Assembly (NCBI RefSeq): GCF_024614185.1
Contig: NZ_JAHTLF010000008.1
Coordinates: 248,001-312,000 of the forward strand
Source: Nocardioides carbamazepini
Lineage (GTDB): Bacteria; Actinomycetota; Actinomycetes; Propionibacteriales; Nocardioidaceae
DNA length: 64,000 nt
Direction of reading: 5' to 3'
Positions 34,527 to 42,229 of the stretch are shown one piece after another (the stretch's first letter is position 1; each line of letters begins with the position of its first letter). Below the pieces are notes generated by a model that was not told where the DNA came from, did not search any database, and saw only the letters and a list, made by a program, of their open reading frames with translations. The position numbers were made by a program, and so were the translations under genes.

Positions 34527-35039
34527 CGGGAGCCGGTGGAAGCGCCCGCGTCGGTGCAGCAACGCGTCGTCGTCGCCCTCGCCGTCACCGACCTCCACGT
34601 GGTCCAGGGCGGCGGTGACCTCGACCGACCAGCCGAGCACGCGCTCGTCGATGAGCCGGACACCGGCCCAGGTGCGGGCCGTCGCGAGCCGCGGACCGTC
34701 GGGGGTGGCGGTGAACTCCGCCTGTCGGAAGGGTCCGCCGGGGGCGGGCGCCGTGCCGGCGAAGGCCTCGGCGAGCTGGCGATCGGCCCACGACAGCAGC
34801 TGGACCACACCGCGCCCGGTCTCCCGGAGCACCTCGAGCAGGTCGGAGTCGGGATCGAGCAGCGCCAGCACCGCCGGTTCGGGGCCGAGGGCGACCATGA
34901 GCGAGGTGACCGTCAGGCCGGCCCGGTCGGTCTCGTCGCCCGCGGTCCACAAGGTGACGGCGCCGCCGACCCGGCCGCGGAACCGGCGGGCCGGGTCGGG
35001 GTCGGCGTCCGCGAACGGGTGGGTGCTGTGGATGGTCAC
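34524..35039 (-). CDS. Flavin-reductase-like (FMN-binding split barrel) protein
   Basis: A 171-residue protein with the flavin reductase-like fold: F-R-G-R-V-G-G-A-V-T-L-W-T-A-G near the N-terminus, G-L-T-V-T-S-L-M-V-A-L-G-P-E-P for the flavin phosphate site, and a C-terminal strand set ending R-R-G-R-F-H-R-L-P. Its GTG overlaps the histidine kinase stop (GTGA), and its own stop is nine bases before the response regulator. The tight linkage suggests a flavin or redox input to the two-component system, or a shared-operon enzyme. Confidence 0.82.
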   Translation of the reverse strand: MTIHSTHPFADADPDPARRFRGRVGGAVTLWTAGDETDRAGLTVTSLMVALGPEPAVLALLDPDSDLLEVLRETGRGVVQLLSWADRQLAEAFAGTAPAPGGPFRQAEFTATPDGPRLATARTWAGVRLIDERVLGWSVEVTAALDHVEVGDGEGDDDALLHRRGRFHRLP

Positions 35040-36112
35040 CGGTCCTCCTGACGGGGTACGACGAACGTCCACTCCGTGCCATAGGAGCCGGTGTCGAGCA
35101 GGGCGGTTCCGCCGAGGTCGCGGACCCGGCCGCGGATCGACTCGACGACGCCGAGTCGGCCCTCGTGCTCAGCTGCCGCGAGCCGACCGTCCGCGATCCC
35201 GGGCCCGTCGTCGCGCACGCTCACCTCGACCCGATCGCCGAGATCCTCGACGAGCACCCAGGCCGGGGCGTCCGCTCCGACATGGCGCTCGACGTTGTCG
35301 AGACAGGCCCGCACCACCGCCACGAGCTCGGTCACCGTGTGGGCAGGCAGGTCGATCGGCCCCGCGGGCAGGGCCACCTCCGTGCGCGGCCGGGCGCCCA
35401 GGGCGGTCAGTGCCGCCGCGAGGTCGGCCCGGCCGGCAGCCGCGTCCGGGGAGGTCGTCGTGACCGCATCCTGCGCCCGGATCAGCGTCCGCAGGGCCTG
35501 CTCCTGCACGCCGGCGGCACGGCCGAGCTCGCCGCCCTGCCGCTGCACGAGGGCGAGGACCTGCAGCACGCCGTCATGGACCGCGCGGGCCAGCCGCGCC
35601 CGCTCCGCCGCCGCTGCCGCCTCCCGCTGCGCGCGGTCCCGCTCGGCGGCCATCGCCTTCAGCGACTCGCAGACGAAGCCGACCATCGAGCCGCCGAGGA
35701 GGATGAGGAAGACGTTGCCCCAGTCCTTCTGGGCGATCTGCGAGCGGCTGAGGAGGTCGACAGCACCGAGCAGCACGCCGGCGACCGTCCCGCCACGCCA
35801 GCCGTAGCGGATCGCCCACGCCAGCAGCGCGCCGACGATCCAGTAGCCGGGGATGGTCGCCTGGAACCAGGCGCCCTTGACCACGGGGGTCGCGAGCAGG
35901 AGGGCGACGGCCAGCGCGAGGTCGGCCAGCAGGACCGCGGGCACGCGCCGCTCGGGGGCGGCGTACACGACGACCGAGGCGGCGGTCGCGACGACCATCA
36001 CCCCCACGCAGGCCCAACCGAGCGCCGGGTGGTCGAAGTTGTCGCGGTAGACGTTGAGCGCCACCGCGTAGCCGAGGACCACGACGCGCAGGACCGCCAG
36101 GGCCCGGAACAT
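35036..36112 (-). CDS. Membrane sensor histidine kinase (HisKA_3 type)
   Basis: A 358-residue kinase with an N-terminal sensor of about five membrane helices (residues 8-150), a short coiled coil, a HisKA_3 dimerisation helix with His179 in A-R-A-V-H-D-G-V-L-Q, and a HATPase domain (N-box C-L-D-N-V-E-R-H, G-box D-D-G-P-G-I). Partner of the NarL-type regulator downstream. I kept the ATG at 36112; the frame is open upstream to the acyltransferase end without a convincing start. Confidence 0.92.
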   Translation of the reverse strand: MFRALAVLRVVVLGYAVALNVYRDNFDHPALGWACVGVMVVATAASVVVYAAPERRVPAVLLADLALAVALLLATPVVKGAWFQATIPGYWIVGALLAWAIRYGWRGGTVAGVLLGAVDLLSRSQIAQKDWGNVFLILLGGSMVGFVCESLKAMAAERDRAQREAAAAAERARLARAVHDGVLQVLALVQRQGGELGRAAGVQEQALRTLIRAQDAVTTTSPDAAAGRADLAAALTALGARPRTEVALPAGPIDLPAHTVTELVAVVRACLDNVERHVGADAPAWVLVEDLGDRVEVSVRDDGPGIADGRLAAAEHEGRLGVVESIRGRVRDLGGTALLDTGSYGTEWTFVVPRQEDR

Positions 36113-36180
36113 GCGGTCCTCGACCGCTATCGCGGCCCGCGTCGTCGTCCCCGGGTCGACGGGGGCACCGCCGGTCAGGC

Positions 36181-36894
36181 TCAGGACGCCAGCTTCCCCT
36201 GCTCGCCCTCGCCGCGATGACGTGACTCGGCCTTGGCCCGGGTGGCGTACATGTCGACGTACTCCTGCTGCGAGAGACGCATGATCTCGTACATGATCTC
36301 GTCGGTGATCGAGCGCAGGATGAAGCGGTCGTTCTCCATGCCGGCGTAGCGGGAGAAGTCGAGCGGCTTGCCGAAGCGGACGGTCGGGCGCGTGACCCGG
36401 CCGAACTTCTTGCCGGGCGGCGCCACCACGTCGGTGCCGACCACCGCGACCGGGATGACCGGGACGCCGGTCTCCAGGGTGAGCCGGGCGATGCCGGTCT
36501 TGCCGCGGTAGAGGCGGCCGTCGTGGGAGCGGGTGCCCTCCGGGTAGATGCCGAACAGCTCGCCCTCGGCCAGCACCCGCTTGGCCGACACCAGCGCGCC
36601 GGACGCCGCGTCACCGCTGGCCCGGTCGATCGGGATGTTGCCGGTCCCGCTGAAGAAGTTCTTCTGCAGCCAGCCCTTGACGCCGGGCGAGGTGAAGTAC
36701 TCGGCCTTGGCGACGAAGCGCACCATCCTGGGGATCACCAGCGGCATGAAGAGCCAGTCGGCGTAGGACAGGTGGTTGCTGGCGAGGATCGCCGGGCCTG
36801 TCGTCGGGACGTTCTCGACGCCTTCGGCGCGGGGGCGGAAGACGACCTTCAGCAGCGGCCCGAGGGCGACGAACTTCAGGAACCAGTAGAACAA
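36181..36894 (-). CDS. 1-acyl-sn-glycerol-3-phosphate acyltransferase (PlsC family)
   Basis: A 237-residue membrane-associated acyltransferase: H-x4-D box in A-S-N-H-L-S-Y-A-D-W (about 41-50), G-T-G-N-I-P-I-D-R in block II and Y-P-E-G-T-R-S-H-D in block III. I chose the TTG at 36894 (L-F-Y-W-F-L-K-F), preceded by AAAGG, since this is how the family starts; longer frames enter the divergent promoter. It corresponds to Rv2182c in the same gene neighbourhood. Adds the second acyl chain in phospholipid synthesis or a related lipid. Confidence 0.9.
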   Translation of the reverse strand: MFYWFLKFVALGPLLKVVFRPRAEGVENVPTTGPAILASNHLSYADWLFMPLVIPRMVRFVAKAEYFTSPGVKGWLQKNFFSGTGNIPIDRASGDAASGALVSAKRVLAEGELFGIYPEGTRSHDGRLYRGKTGIARLTLETGVPVIPVAVVGTDVVAPPGKKFGRVTRPTVRFGKPLDFSRYAGMENDRFILRSITDEIMYEIMRLSQQEYVDMYATRAKAESRHRGEGEQGKLAS

Positions 36895-36980
36895 CCGATC
36901 GGACCTTTCCCAGATTCGGGCGTCCGCCCGGACGAACGCCGCTAGAACGGATCCTAGCGGTGGTGCGGCACAATCTCGCC

Positions 36981-37757
36981 ATGCCGCCGAGCACCGACGA
37001 CCTGACCGCACCGCTGATCATCCCGGCCCGCCCCGACCTCACCGGCGGGCGCCGCATCGGCGTCCTGCTCAGCCACGGCTTCACCGGCTCGCCGGCGTCG
37101 ATGCGGCCGTGGGCCGAGCACCTCGGCGCGCTCGGGTACGGCGTCGCCGTACCCCTGTTGCCGGGCCACGCCACCACCTGGCAGGACCTCAACACCCGGC
37201 GCTGGACGGACTGGTACGCCGAGCTCACCCGGGCCTTCGACGCGCTGCGCACCGAGCACGACGCGGTGGTCGTCGGTGGGTTGTCGATGGGCGGGGCACT
37301 TGTCCTGCGACTGGCCGCCGATCGGCCCGGCGAGGTCGCGGGCGTGATGGTGGTCAACCCGGCCGTCGCCACCAAGCGGCTGGACGTCAAGCTGCTCCCG
37401 GTGCTCAAGCACCTGGTGCCGTCCTTCCCGGCGATCGCCGGCGACATCAAGAAGCCCGGCGTGCTGGAGCACGGCTACGACCGGACCCCGCTGAAGGCCA
37501 TCCACTCGCTGATGCGGGCCTGGCCGTCCCTGCGCGCCGACCTGCCGCGGATCACCGCTCCGCTGATCTACTTCCGCTCCGCCGACGACCACGTCGTCGA
37601 CGACGCCTCGGAGCCGCTCGTGCTCGACGGAGTCTCGTCCGGCGACGTCACCCGTGTCGCCCTGCCGGACAGCTATCACGTGGCCACGCTCGACAACGAC
37701 GCCCCGACGATCTTCGACGAGTCGGCGGCGTTCATCGGACGGGTGACCTCGGCCTAG
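36981..37757 (+). CDS. Alpha/beta-hydrolase, carboxylesterase or monoacylglycerol lipase type
   Basis: A 258-residue hydrolase with an oxyanion loop S-H-G-F-T-G-S-P (about 32-39), nucleophile Ser in G-L-S-M-G-G, an Asp in F-R-S-A-D-D-H-V, and His in S-Y-H-V-A-T-L-D-N-D. Similar to Est30-type carboxylesterases. An ATG at 36981 and a GTG at 36960 are possible; a CACAAT element six bases before the ATG favours a leaderless start there. Beside the acyltransferase gene, a lipid-related role is plausible. Confidence 0.87.
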   Translation: MPPSTDDLTAPLIIPARPDLTGGRRIGVLLSHGFTGSPASMRPWAEHLGALGYGVAVPLLPGHATTWQDLNTRRWTDWYAELTRAFDALRTEHDAVVVGGLSMGGALVLRLAADRPGEVAGVMVVNPAVATKRLDVKLLPVLKHLVPSFPAIAGDIKKPGVLEHGYDRTPLKAIHSLMRAWPSLRADLPRITAPLIYFRSADDHVVDDASEPLVLDGVSSGDVTRVALPDSYHVATLDNDAPTIFDESAAFIGRVTSA

Positions 37758-37773
37758 AGGTGGCCACGGGGCG

Positions 37774-37779
37774 TAGCCT
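37774..37779 (+). promoter_or_regulatory. Putative leaderless -10 for the gene at 37786
   Basis: TAGCCT lies six bases before the GTG at 37786. Confidence 0.45.
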
Positions 37780-37785
37780 GAGGAC

Positions 37786-38226
37786 GTGCAACGGGACGAC
37801 CCGGACTACGACGACACGGCCTGGCAGGCGATCGTCGACAACTACGGCGAGCGTGTCGAGCTGGAGACCACCGACGACAGCGACGACAGCGACGACGCCG
37901 ACCCCGGCCCGGCACCCGAGGCCGCGGAGGACGCGTACGACGACCGCTATGACGACCGCTACGACGACCTCGACCAGATCGACGACGACCGCTTCGTCCC
38001 GGCCCAGGCACCGCCGGTGCCCGTGCCCCCGCCGGACCGGATGCTCGCCTGGCTCGGGGTGTTCGGCTCACCGGCCGTGCTGCTGATCTTCCTCGTCCTC
38101 GGGCTCGGCATGCCCTCCTGGCTGGGCTGGCTGCTCGTGGCCTGGTTCGTCGGCGGCTTCTGCTACCTCGTCCTCCGCTCGCCCGGCTCGCCACGCGACC
38201 CGTGGGACGACGGGGCCCGGGTCTGA
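37786..38226 (+). CDS. Acidic-tailed small membrane protein
   Basis: A 146-residue protein: very acidic N-terminal half with Asp repeats (D-D-S-D-D-S-D-D and D-D-R-Y-D-D-R-Y), a proline spacer and two membrane helices (about 86-106 and 109-127) ending in a polar tail. No family recognised. Convergent with the ROK gene at 38246. Confidence 0.7.
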   Translation: MQRDDPDYDDTAWQAIVDNYGERVELETTDDSDDSDDADPGPAPEAAEDAYDDRYDDRYDDLDQIDDDRFVPAQAPPVPVPPPDRMLAWLGVFGSPAVLLIFLVLGLGMPSWLGWLLVAWFVGGFCYLVLRSPGSPRDPWDDGARV

Positions 38227-38245
38227 CCGCCGCGCGTCCCCCGGG

Positions 38246-39154
38246 TCAGGAGCGTCCGTCGCGCGCCAGGAGTGCCGCGCCGATCGCCCCGGCCTCCGGC
38301 CCGAGAAGGGCCGGCACGACGTCGGGCACAGACCGGTAGGCGGTGCCCTGCAGCGAGCCGGCGAGGGCCCGCCGGGCCGGGCCGAGCAGCAGGTCGCCGA
38401 CCGCCGAGACGCCGCCGCCGACGACCACCAGCTCGGGATCGAAGGCCGAGACGAGTGCGGCCGTGCCGACGCCGAGCCAGGTGCCGATCGAGGCGAACGA
38501 GTGCAGCGCGACCTGGTCACCCGCCAGCGCCAGCGCGGTGACCTCCGGGCCGTCGAGGTGACGACCGAGGGCGACCCGGGTCACGCGCTCGAGAGCGCGA
38601 CCGCTGCAGTACTGCTCCCAGCAGCCGCGCAGGCCGCACTCGCAGGCCAGACCGTCGGGCACGGCCTGCATGTGACCGAACTCGCCGGCCAGGCCGTGCG
38701 CGCCACGGATCACCCGGCCGTCGAGGACGACCGCCCCGCCGATGCCCGTGCCGATGGTGATGAGCAGCGCGGACCGCACTCCCCGAGCGGCGCCGGAGGC
38801 CAGCTCGGCGTAGGCGGCGCAGTTGGCGTCGTTTTCCAGGACGACGGACAGGCCGGTGCGGTCCGCGATCGCCCGCCGCACCGGCGCGTCCCGCCACGGC
38901 AGGTGGGCACCGAAGAGGAAGCGCTCCCCGGCGGCGTCGACCAGGCCGGCGGCCGAGACGCCCAGTGCCACCGGCGCCGTGGCGCCGTACACGTCTCGGG
39001 CGGCGAGCGCCACCGTCTCCTCCACCGCCTCCGGGCCCGCGGACACCCCCGGCATCGGTCGGGTGGCGGTCGCCTCGAGCACGCCCGTCGCCGACACGCG
39101 CACCGCCAGCACCTTGGTGCCGCCGACGTCGACGCCGACGTAGCCCCCGCCCAT
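38246..39154 (-). CDS. ROK-family sugar kinase (glucokinase-like), copy 1
   Basis: A 302-residue ROK protein: phosphate motif V-D-V-G-G-T-K at the start, catalytic Asp in L-E-N-D-A-N, G-T-G-I-G-G-A, His-zinc region G-E-F-G-H-M and the zinc signature C-E-C-G-L-R-G-C-W-E-Q. Phosphorylates a hexose such as glucose with ATP; exact sugar unknown. The ATG at 39154 or the GTG at 39160 (in a GTGA overlap with the preceding ROK stop) could be used. It is last in the ArsA-like operon. Confidence 0.88.
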   Translation of the reverse strand: MGGGYVGVDVGGTKVLAVRVSATGVLEATATRPMPGVSAGPEAVEETVALAARDVYGATAPVALGVSAAGLVDAAGERFLFGAHLPWRDAPVRRAIADRTGLSVVLENDANCAAYAELASGAARGVRSALLITIGTGIGGAVVLDGRVIRGAHGLAGEFGHMQAVPDGLACECGLRGCWEQYCSGRALERVTRVALGRHLDGPEVTALALAGDQVALHSFASIGTWLGVGTAALVSAFDPELVVVGGGVSAVGDLLLGPARRALAGSLQGTAYRSVPDVVPALLGPEAGAIGAALLARDGRS

Positions 39155-39156
39155 CC

Positions 39157-40095
39157 TCACTCCCGGGCGAGGTCCGCGGCGCCGATCATGCCGGCGCGGT
39201 TGCCGAGGACGGCGGGCACGATCTCGGCCCGAGGACGATAGCCCCGGCCGGTCAGCTCGCGGTCGAACGCCGTCCGCGCCGGGTCGAGCAGCAGGTCGCC
39301 GGCCGCGGCGACCCCGCCACCGATGACGACGACGGCCGGGTCGAGGACGGCGACGAGGGAGGCGATGCCGTGCCCGAGCCAGCCACCGAGCTCGGCCAGC
39401 AGACCGACGGCGACGGCGTCTCCGGTCACGGCGGCCGCCGTGACCATCGGCCCGGTGATGGCGGCCGCATCGCCTCCGGCGGCGTCCAGGATCGCCGCGC
39501 TCGGTGCGGCCTGGGCGGCGCGGACCAGGGCGGTGCCGCTGGCGTAGGACTCCAGGCAGCCGCGGTTGCCGCAGCCGCACGGCAGCCCGTCCGGTACGAC
39601 GCACAGGTGGCCGATCTCGGCGGCGACGCCGTGGGCGCCACGCAGCAGCCGGCCCCCGGTGACCACGCCGCCGCCGACTCCGGTGCCGACCGTGACCATG
39701 AGCTGGTCGTCGGCGTCGCGGCCCGCGCCGTGGCGGAACTCGCCCCAGGCCGCCGCGTTGGCGTCGTTCTCGACGACCACAGGCAGCCCGGTGCGTCGGG
39801 TCAGGTCGGCGCCGAGCGGCTCGTTGCGCCAGGCGATGTTGGGGGCGAAGAGCACCGTCGACCGATCGGCCGCGACATAGCCGGCGGCGCCCACCCCGAC
39901 CGCGCGCAGGGAGTGGCCGCCGGGGCCTCCCGCCAGCTCCGTGACCAGCGCCGCGACCGTCGTACCTATCGCGGCGGCGTCGGTGGCCGGCGACTCGACC
40001 CGTGCCTCCGCGACGACCGTTCCGGCGGCATCGACGACGGCACCGGCGATCTTGGTGCCGCCGATGTCGATCCCGCAGGTGAGGTCGCCGGTCAC
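39157..40095 (-). CDS. ROK-family sugar kinase (glucokinase-like), copy 2
   Basis: A 312-residue ROK protein with I-D-I-G-G-T-K, V-E-N-D-A-N, G-T-G-V-G-G-G, A-E-I-G-H-L and C-G-C-G-N-R-G-C-L-E-S. It is clearly paralogous to the adjacent copy but diverged, so different sugar specificities are possible. The GTG at 40095 makes a GTGA overlap with the DUF5304-like stop. Confidence 0.9.
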   Translation of the reverse strand: MTGDLTCGIDIGGTKIAGAVVDAAGTVVAEARVESPATDAAAIGTTVAALVTELAGGPGGHSLRAVGVGAAGYVAADRSTVLFAPNIAWRNEPLGADLTRRTGLPVVVENDANAAAWGEFRHGAGRDADDQLMVTVGTGVGGGVVTGGRLLRGAHGVAAEIGHLCVVPDGLPCGCGNRGCLESYASGTALVRAAQAAPSAAILDAAGGDAAAITGPMVTAAAVTGDAVAVGLLAELGGWLGHGIASLVAVLDPAVVVIGGGVAAAGDLLLDPARTAFDRELTGRGYRPRAEIVPAVLGNRAGMIGAADLARE

Positions 40096-40511
40096 GGCTC
40101 CGGGTCCGGGTCGTCGTCGAGGTCGATGTGCTGGACCTCGGGCCCCCGCGCCGCGCCGGAGCCGCTGCCGGGCGGCTGGGGCAGCGTCTCGAGCAGGCCG
40201 GCGGCGGCCTGGAGCAGGGAGGAGGCGGCGACCGTGAGGTGCGCCTTGACCTCGGGCGAGGTCTGCCGGACCGCGTGGACCACGCGGCAGACCGGGCAGT
40301 AGCGGCACTCGGCCGCGTCGGTCGCGAGGTGCTCGTTGACGTCGTGGGCCATCGCCGCGGCCTGACCGGCGAGGCTGCCGAGGCCACCGCTGGCGTCGCC
40401 GGAGTGGTGCTTGGCGAGGTCGGCGAAGGCACCGAGGAGCTTCATCGCCTCCTCGCCCACACTGCCGATGTCGTCGTGCCTCGGCGGGCCCTTCGGCTCG
40501 TCGTCGGTCAT
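40092..40511 (-). CDS. DUF5304-like small protein with Cys pair
   Basis: A 139-residue protein, acidic at both ends, with a helical middle and a C-R-Y-C-P-V-C-R-V-V-H motif (about 70-80) that may bind metal. The ATG has GGAGGCCCG just upstream and overlaps the ArsA-like stop (ATGA); its stop overlaps ROK copy 2. It matches the position of Rv2183c. Function unknown. Confidence 0.75.
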   Translation of the reverse strand: MTDDEPKGPPRHDDIGSVGEEAMKLLGAFADLAKHHSGDASGGLGSLAGQAAAMAHDVNEHLATDAAECRYCPVCRVVHAVRQTSPEVKAHLTVAASSLLQAAAGLLETLPQPPGSGSGAARGPEVQHIDLDDDPDPEP

Positions 40512-41725
40512 CGGGCCTCCTTCCCGGTCGCCACGGGATCGGGCTCCGCGAACCGTACCCGCAGCTCCCCCTCGAGCACGCTGGCGCCCGCCACCCGCAG
40601 CCGCGCCAGGCCCGGCGGGAGCGTCATCAGCCGGCGGTAGGAGCCCACGGTCATCACCAGCTCGTCGCCGTTGCGGGCCAGGTCGACCTCCGCCCGGGTG
40701 ACGAACGGCAGCGCGAGATGGGCGACCGCGCCCGCCTCGCCGCGGGTGACCCGGAACGGTCCCTCGCCGGCCGGTACGGCGAGCGGGTCCGCGCCGTCGT
40801 ACAGGCCGGTGGCGAGGGCGGTCAGCGCGTCGACGCCGACCGGCTCCGCGGCCTGGTACTCCGAGGTCCACACCGGCAGGCCGCCGAACGACTGTGCCAC
40901 CTCACGCAGCACGTCCGCCTGCGCGGCCACCCAGCCGGCCCGCCACGGGTCGCCGTCACCGTCGGGGAAGACGCGGTTGGCGACCACGCCGTCGACGCGG
41001 TAGCCGAACAGGCACAGACTCGTGTAGGCGCGCCGCGCCTCGGCGAGCACCACCTGCTCGGGCGTGAGCACCAGGCGGACACTGGCATCCGGGCCCGAGA
41101 GCAGCGCGTGGACGTCGTCCAGCTCGCCGTGCAGGCGGGTGATCGCGTCGAAGACCGCGTCCCCCGGCATCGGCACGCCGGCCGCCCGGTTGAGCACCGG
41201 GCGCAGCGCCTTGACCAGGCGACGCTGGATCGGCAGCAGCCGCTCGAGGTACCACCCGAGCGCCTCCGGCAGCGCCAGCAGGCGCAGCGTCTCGGCGGTC
41301 GGCGCGCAGTCGACGACGATCACGTCCCAGCGCCCCGAGCGGGCGTGCTGGCGCAGCTCCAGCAGCGCGAGCACCTCCTCGGCCCCGGGGATGACGGTCA
41401 TCTCCTCCGCGGCGACCGGGTCCATCCCGACCGCGTCGAGCACGGAGAGCAGATAGCGCTGGATGTCCGCCCAGGACTGCTCGAAGCGCAGCTGGGCGTC
41501 GACCTGCTGGAGGAAGAGTCCGGGCCCCACCTCGGTGGGCTCCGCCCCTGAGTTGGTCGAGCCTGTCGAGACCCCGACCGCGCCGTAGGCATCGGCCAGC
41601 GAGTGCGCCGCGTCGGTCGAGATCACCAGCGTGCGCAGCCCACGCGCGGCCGCGAGGGCGGCCGTGCCGGCCGCGACCGTGGACTTCCCGACGCCACCCT
41701 TGCCGGTGAAGAGCACGATCCGCAC
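40508..41725 (-). CDS. ArsA/Get3-family ATPase with C-terminal Hsp20-like domain
   Basis: A 405-residue anion-transporting-type ATPase. It opens with the deviant Walker A G-K-G-G-V-G-K-S-T (residues 8-16), has switch I S-T-D-A-A-H-S-L (36-43) and a switch II/Walker B V-V-D-C-A-P-T-A-E-T. The C-terminal 70 residues are beta-rich, like the ArsA_HSP20 domain. A single nucleotide domain implies a Get3-like dimer. Residues 51-60 (V-S-T-G-S-T-N-S-G-A) look inserted and are encoded by a palindromic repeat. GTG 41725. It corresponds to Rv2184c; arsenic resistance is not implied. Confidence 0.9.
   Translation of the reverse strand: MRIVLFTGKGGVGKSTVAAGTAALAAARGLRTLVISTDAAHSLADAYGAVGVSTGSTNSGAEPTEVGPGLFLQQVDAQLRFEQSWADIQRYLLSVLDAVGMDPVAAEEMTVIPGAEEVLALLELRQHARSGRWDVIVVDCAPTAETLRLLALPEALGWYLERLLPIQRRLVKALRPVLNRAAGVPMPGDAVFDAITRLHGELDDVHALLSGPDASVRLVLTPEQVVLAEARRAYTSLCLFGYRVDGVVANRVFPDGDGDPWRAGWVAAQADVLREVAQSFGGLPVWTSEYQAAEPVGVDALTALATGLYDGADPLAVPAGEGPFRVTRGEAGAVAHLALPFVTRAEVDLARNGDELVMTVGSYRRLMTLPPGLARLRVAGASVLEGELRVRFAEPDPVATGKEAR
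41543..41575. repeat. Palindromic repeat-like insert inside the ArsA-like gene
   Basis: On the minus strand the core is GGTCTCGACAGGCTCGACC (41573-41555), an imperfect palindrome that reads in frame as V-S-T-G-S-T-N. It lies between switch I and the conserved E-P-T-E-V segment, where relatives are shorter. I recall similar sequences as dispersed palindromic repeats in high-GC actinobacterial genomes; no second copy was seen in this window. Confidence 0.55.
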
Positions 41726-41733
41726 GGCGTGGC

Positions 41734-42189
41734 TCAGGCGCCGGACTCGACGCGCTTCTTCAGGCCCTTGAGCGCGGTGTCGATGAGGATCTTCTCGCCC
41801 TTGCGCTTGAGCATGCCGATGAGCGGGATCGAGACGTCGAGAGCCAGCCGGTAGGTCACCTCGGTCGCGCCGCCGGTCTCCCGCAGGACGTAGGCACCCT
41901 CGAGGGCCCTGAGCATCTTGCCCTCGACGAGGGTCCAGGTGACCTGCCGATCGCCGTCCCACACGTAGGACAGCGTGTACTCGTCCTTGATCGGCGAGAC
42001 GTCGAGGGCGAAGAACACCTCGCGGGCGCGGCCCGCCCGGGCCGGGTCGTTGTCGTCGTACGACGAGCGGACCTCGGCGACGGTGACGCCCTTGGCCCAC
42101 TCCGGGTAGGCCGCGAAGTCGGCGATGACGGCCATCACATCCGCGGCGGGTGCGTCGACGACGATCGACGAGGACGTCTGCTCGGCCAT
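41734..42189 (-). CDS. SRPBCC family protein (TB16.3/Rv2185c-like)
   Basis: A 151-residue START-like protein: I-V-V-D-A-P-A-A-D-V-M-A-V-I-A-D-F-A-A-Y-P-E-W at the N-terminus and a basic C-terminal helix (L-K-R-K-G-E-K...A-L-K-G-L-K-K-R). Position next to the ArsA-like ATPase and divergent from the acyl-CoA ligase matches Rv2185c. Probably binds a lipid or polyketide-like ligand. The ATG has a -10 TAGCCT six bases upstream. Confidence 0.87.
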   Translation of the reverse strand: MAEQTSSSIVVDAPAADVMAVIADFAAYPEWAKGVTVAEVRSSYDDNDPARAGRAREVFFALDVSPIKDEYTLSYVWDGDRQVTWTLVEGKMLRALEGAYVLRETGGATEVTYRLALDVSIPLIGMLKRKGEKILIDTALKGLKKRVESGA

Positions 42190-42195
42190 GCGGGA

Positions 42196-42223
42196 AGGCT
42201 ACCGGACCGACCGGCGGTAATCT
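42196..42223. promoter_or_regulatory. Divergent leaderless promoters for the SRPBCC and acyl-CoA ligase genes
   Basis: In a 40-base gap, TAGCCT (minus, 42201-42196) is six bases before the ATG at 42189, and TAATCT (plus, 42218-42223) is six bases before the GTG at 42230. Confidence 0.5.
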
Positions 42224-42229
42224 GCGCAG

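Noticed and set aside
38246..40432. Apparent 728-residue fusion containing ROK copy 1 with a long N-terminal extension
   Set aside because: The extension is an out-of-frame reading of ROK copy 2 and the DUF5304-like gene. ROK copy 1 starts normally at 39154 or 39160.
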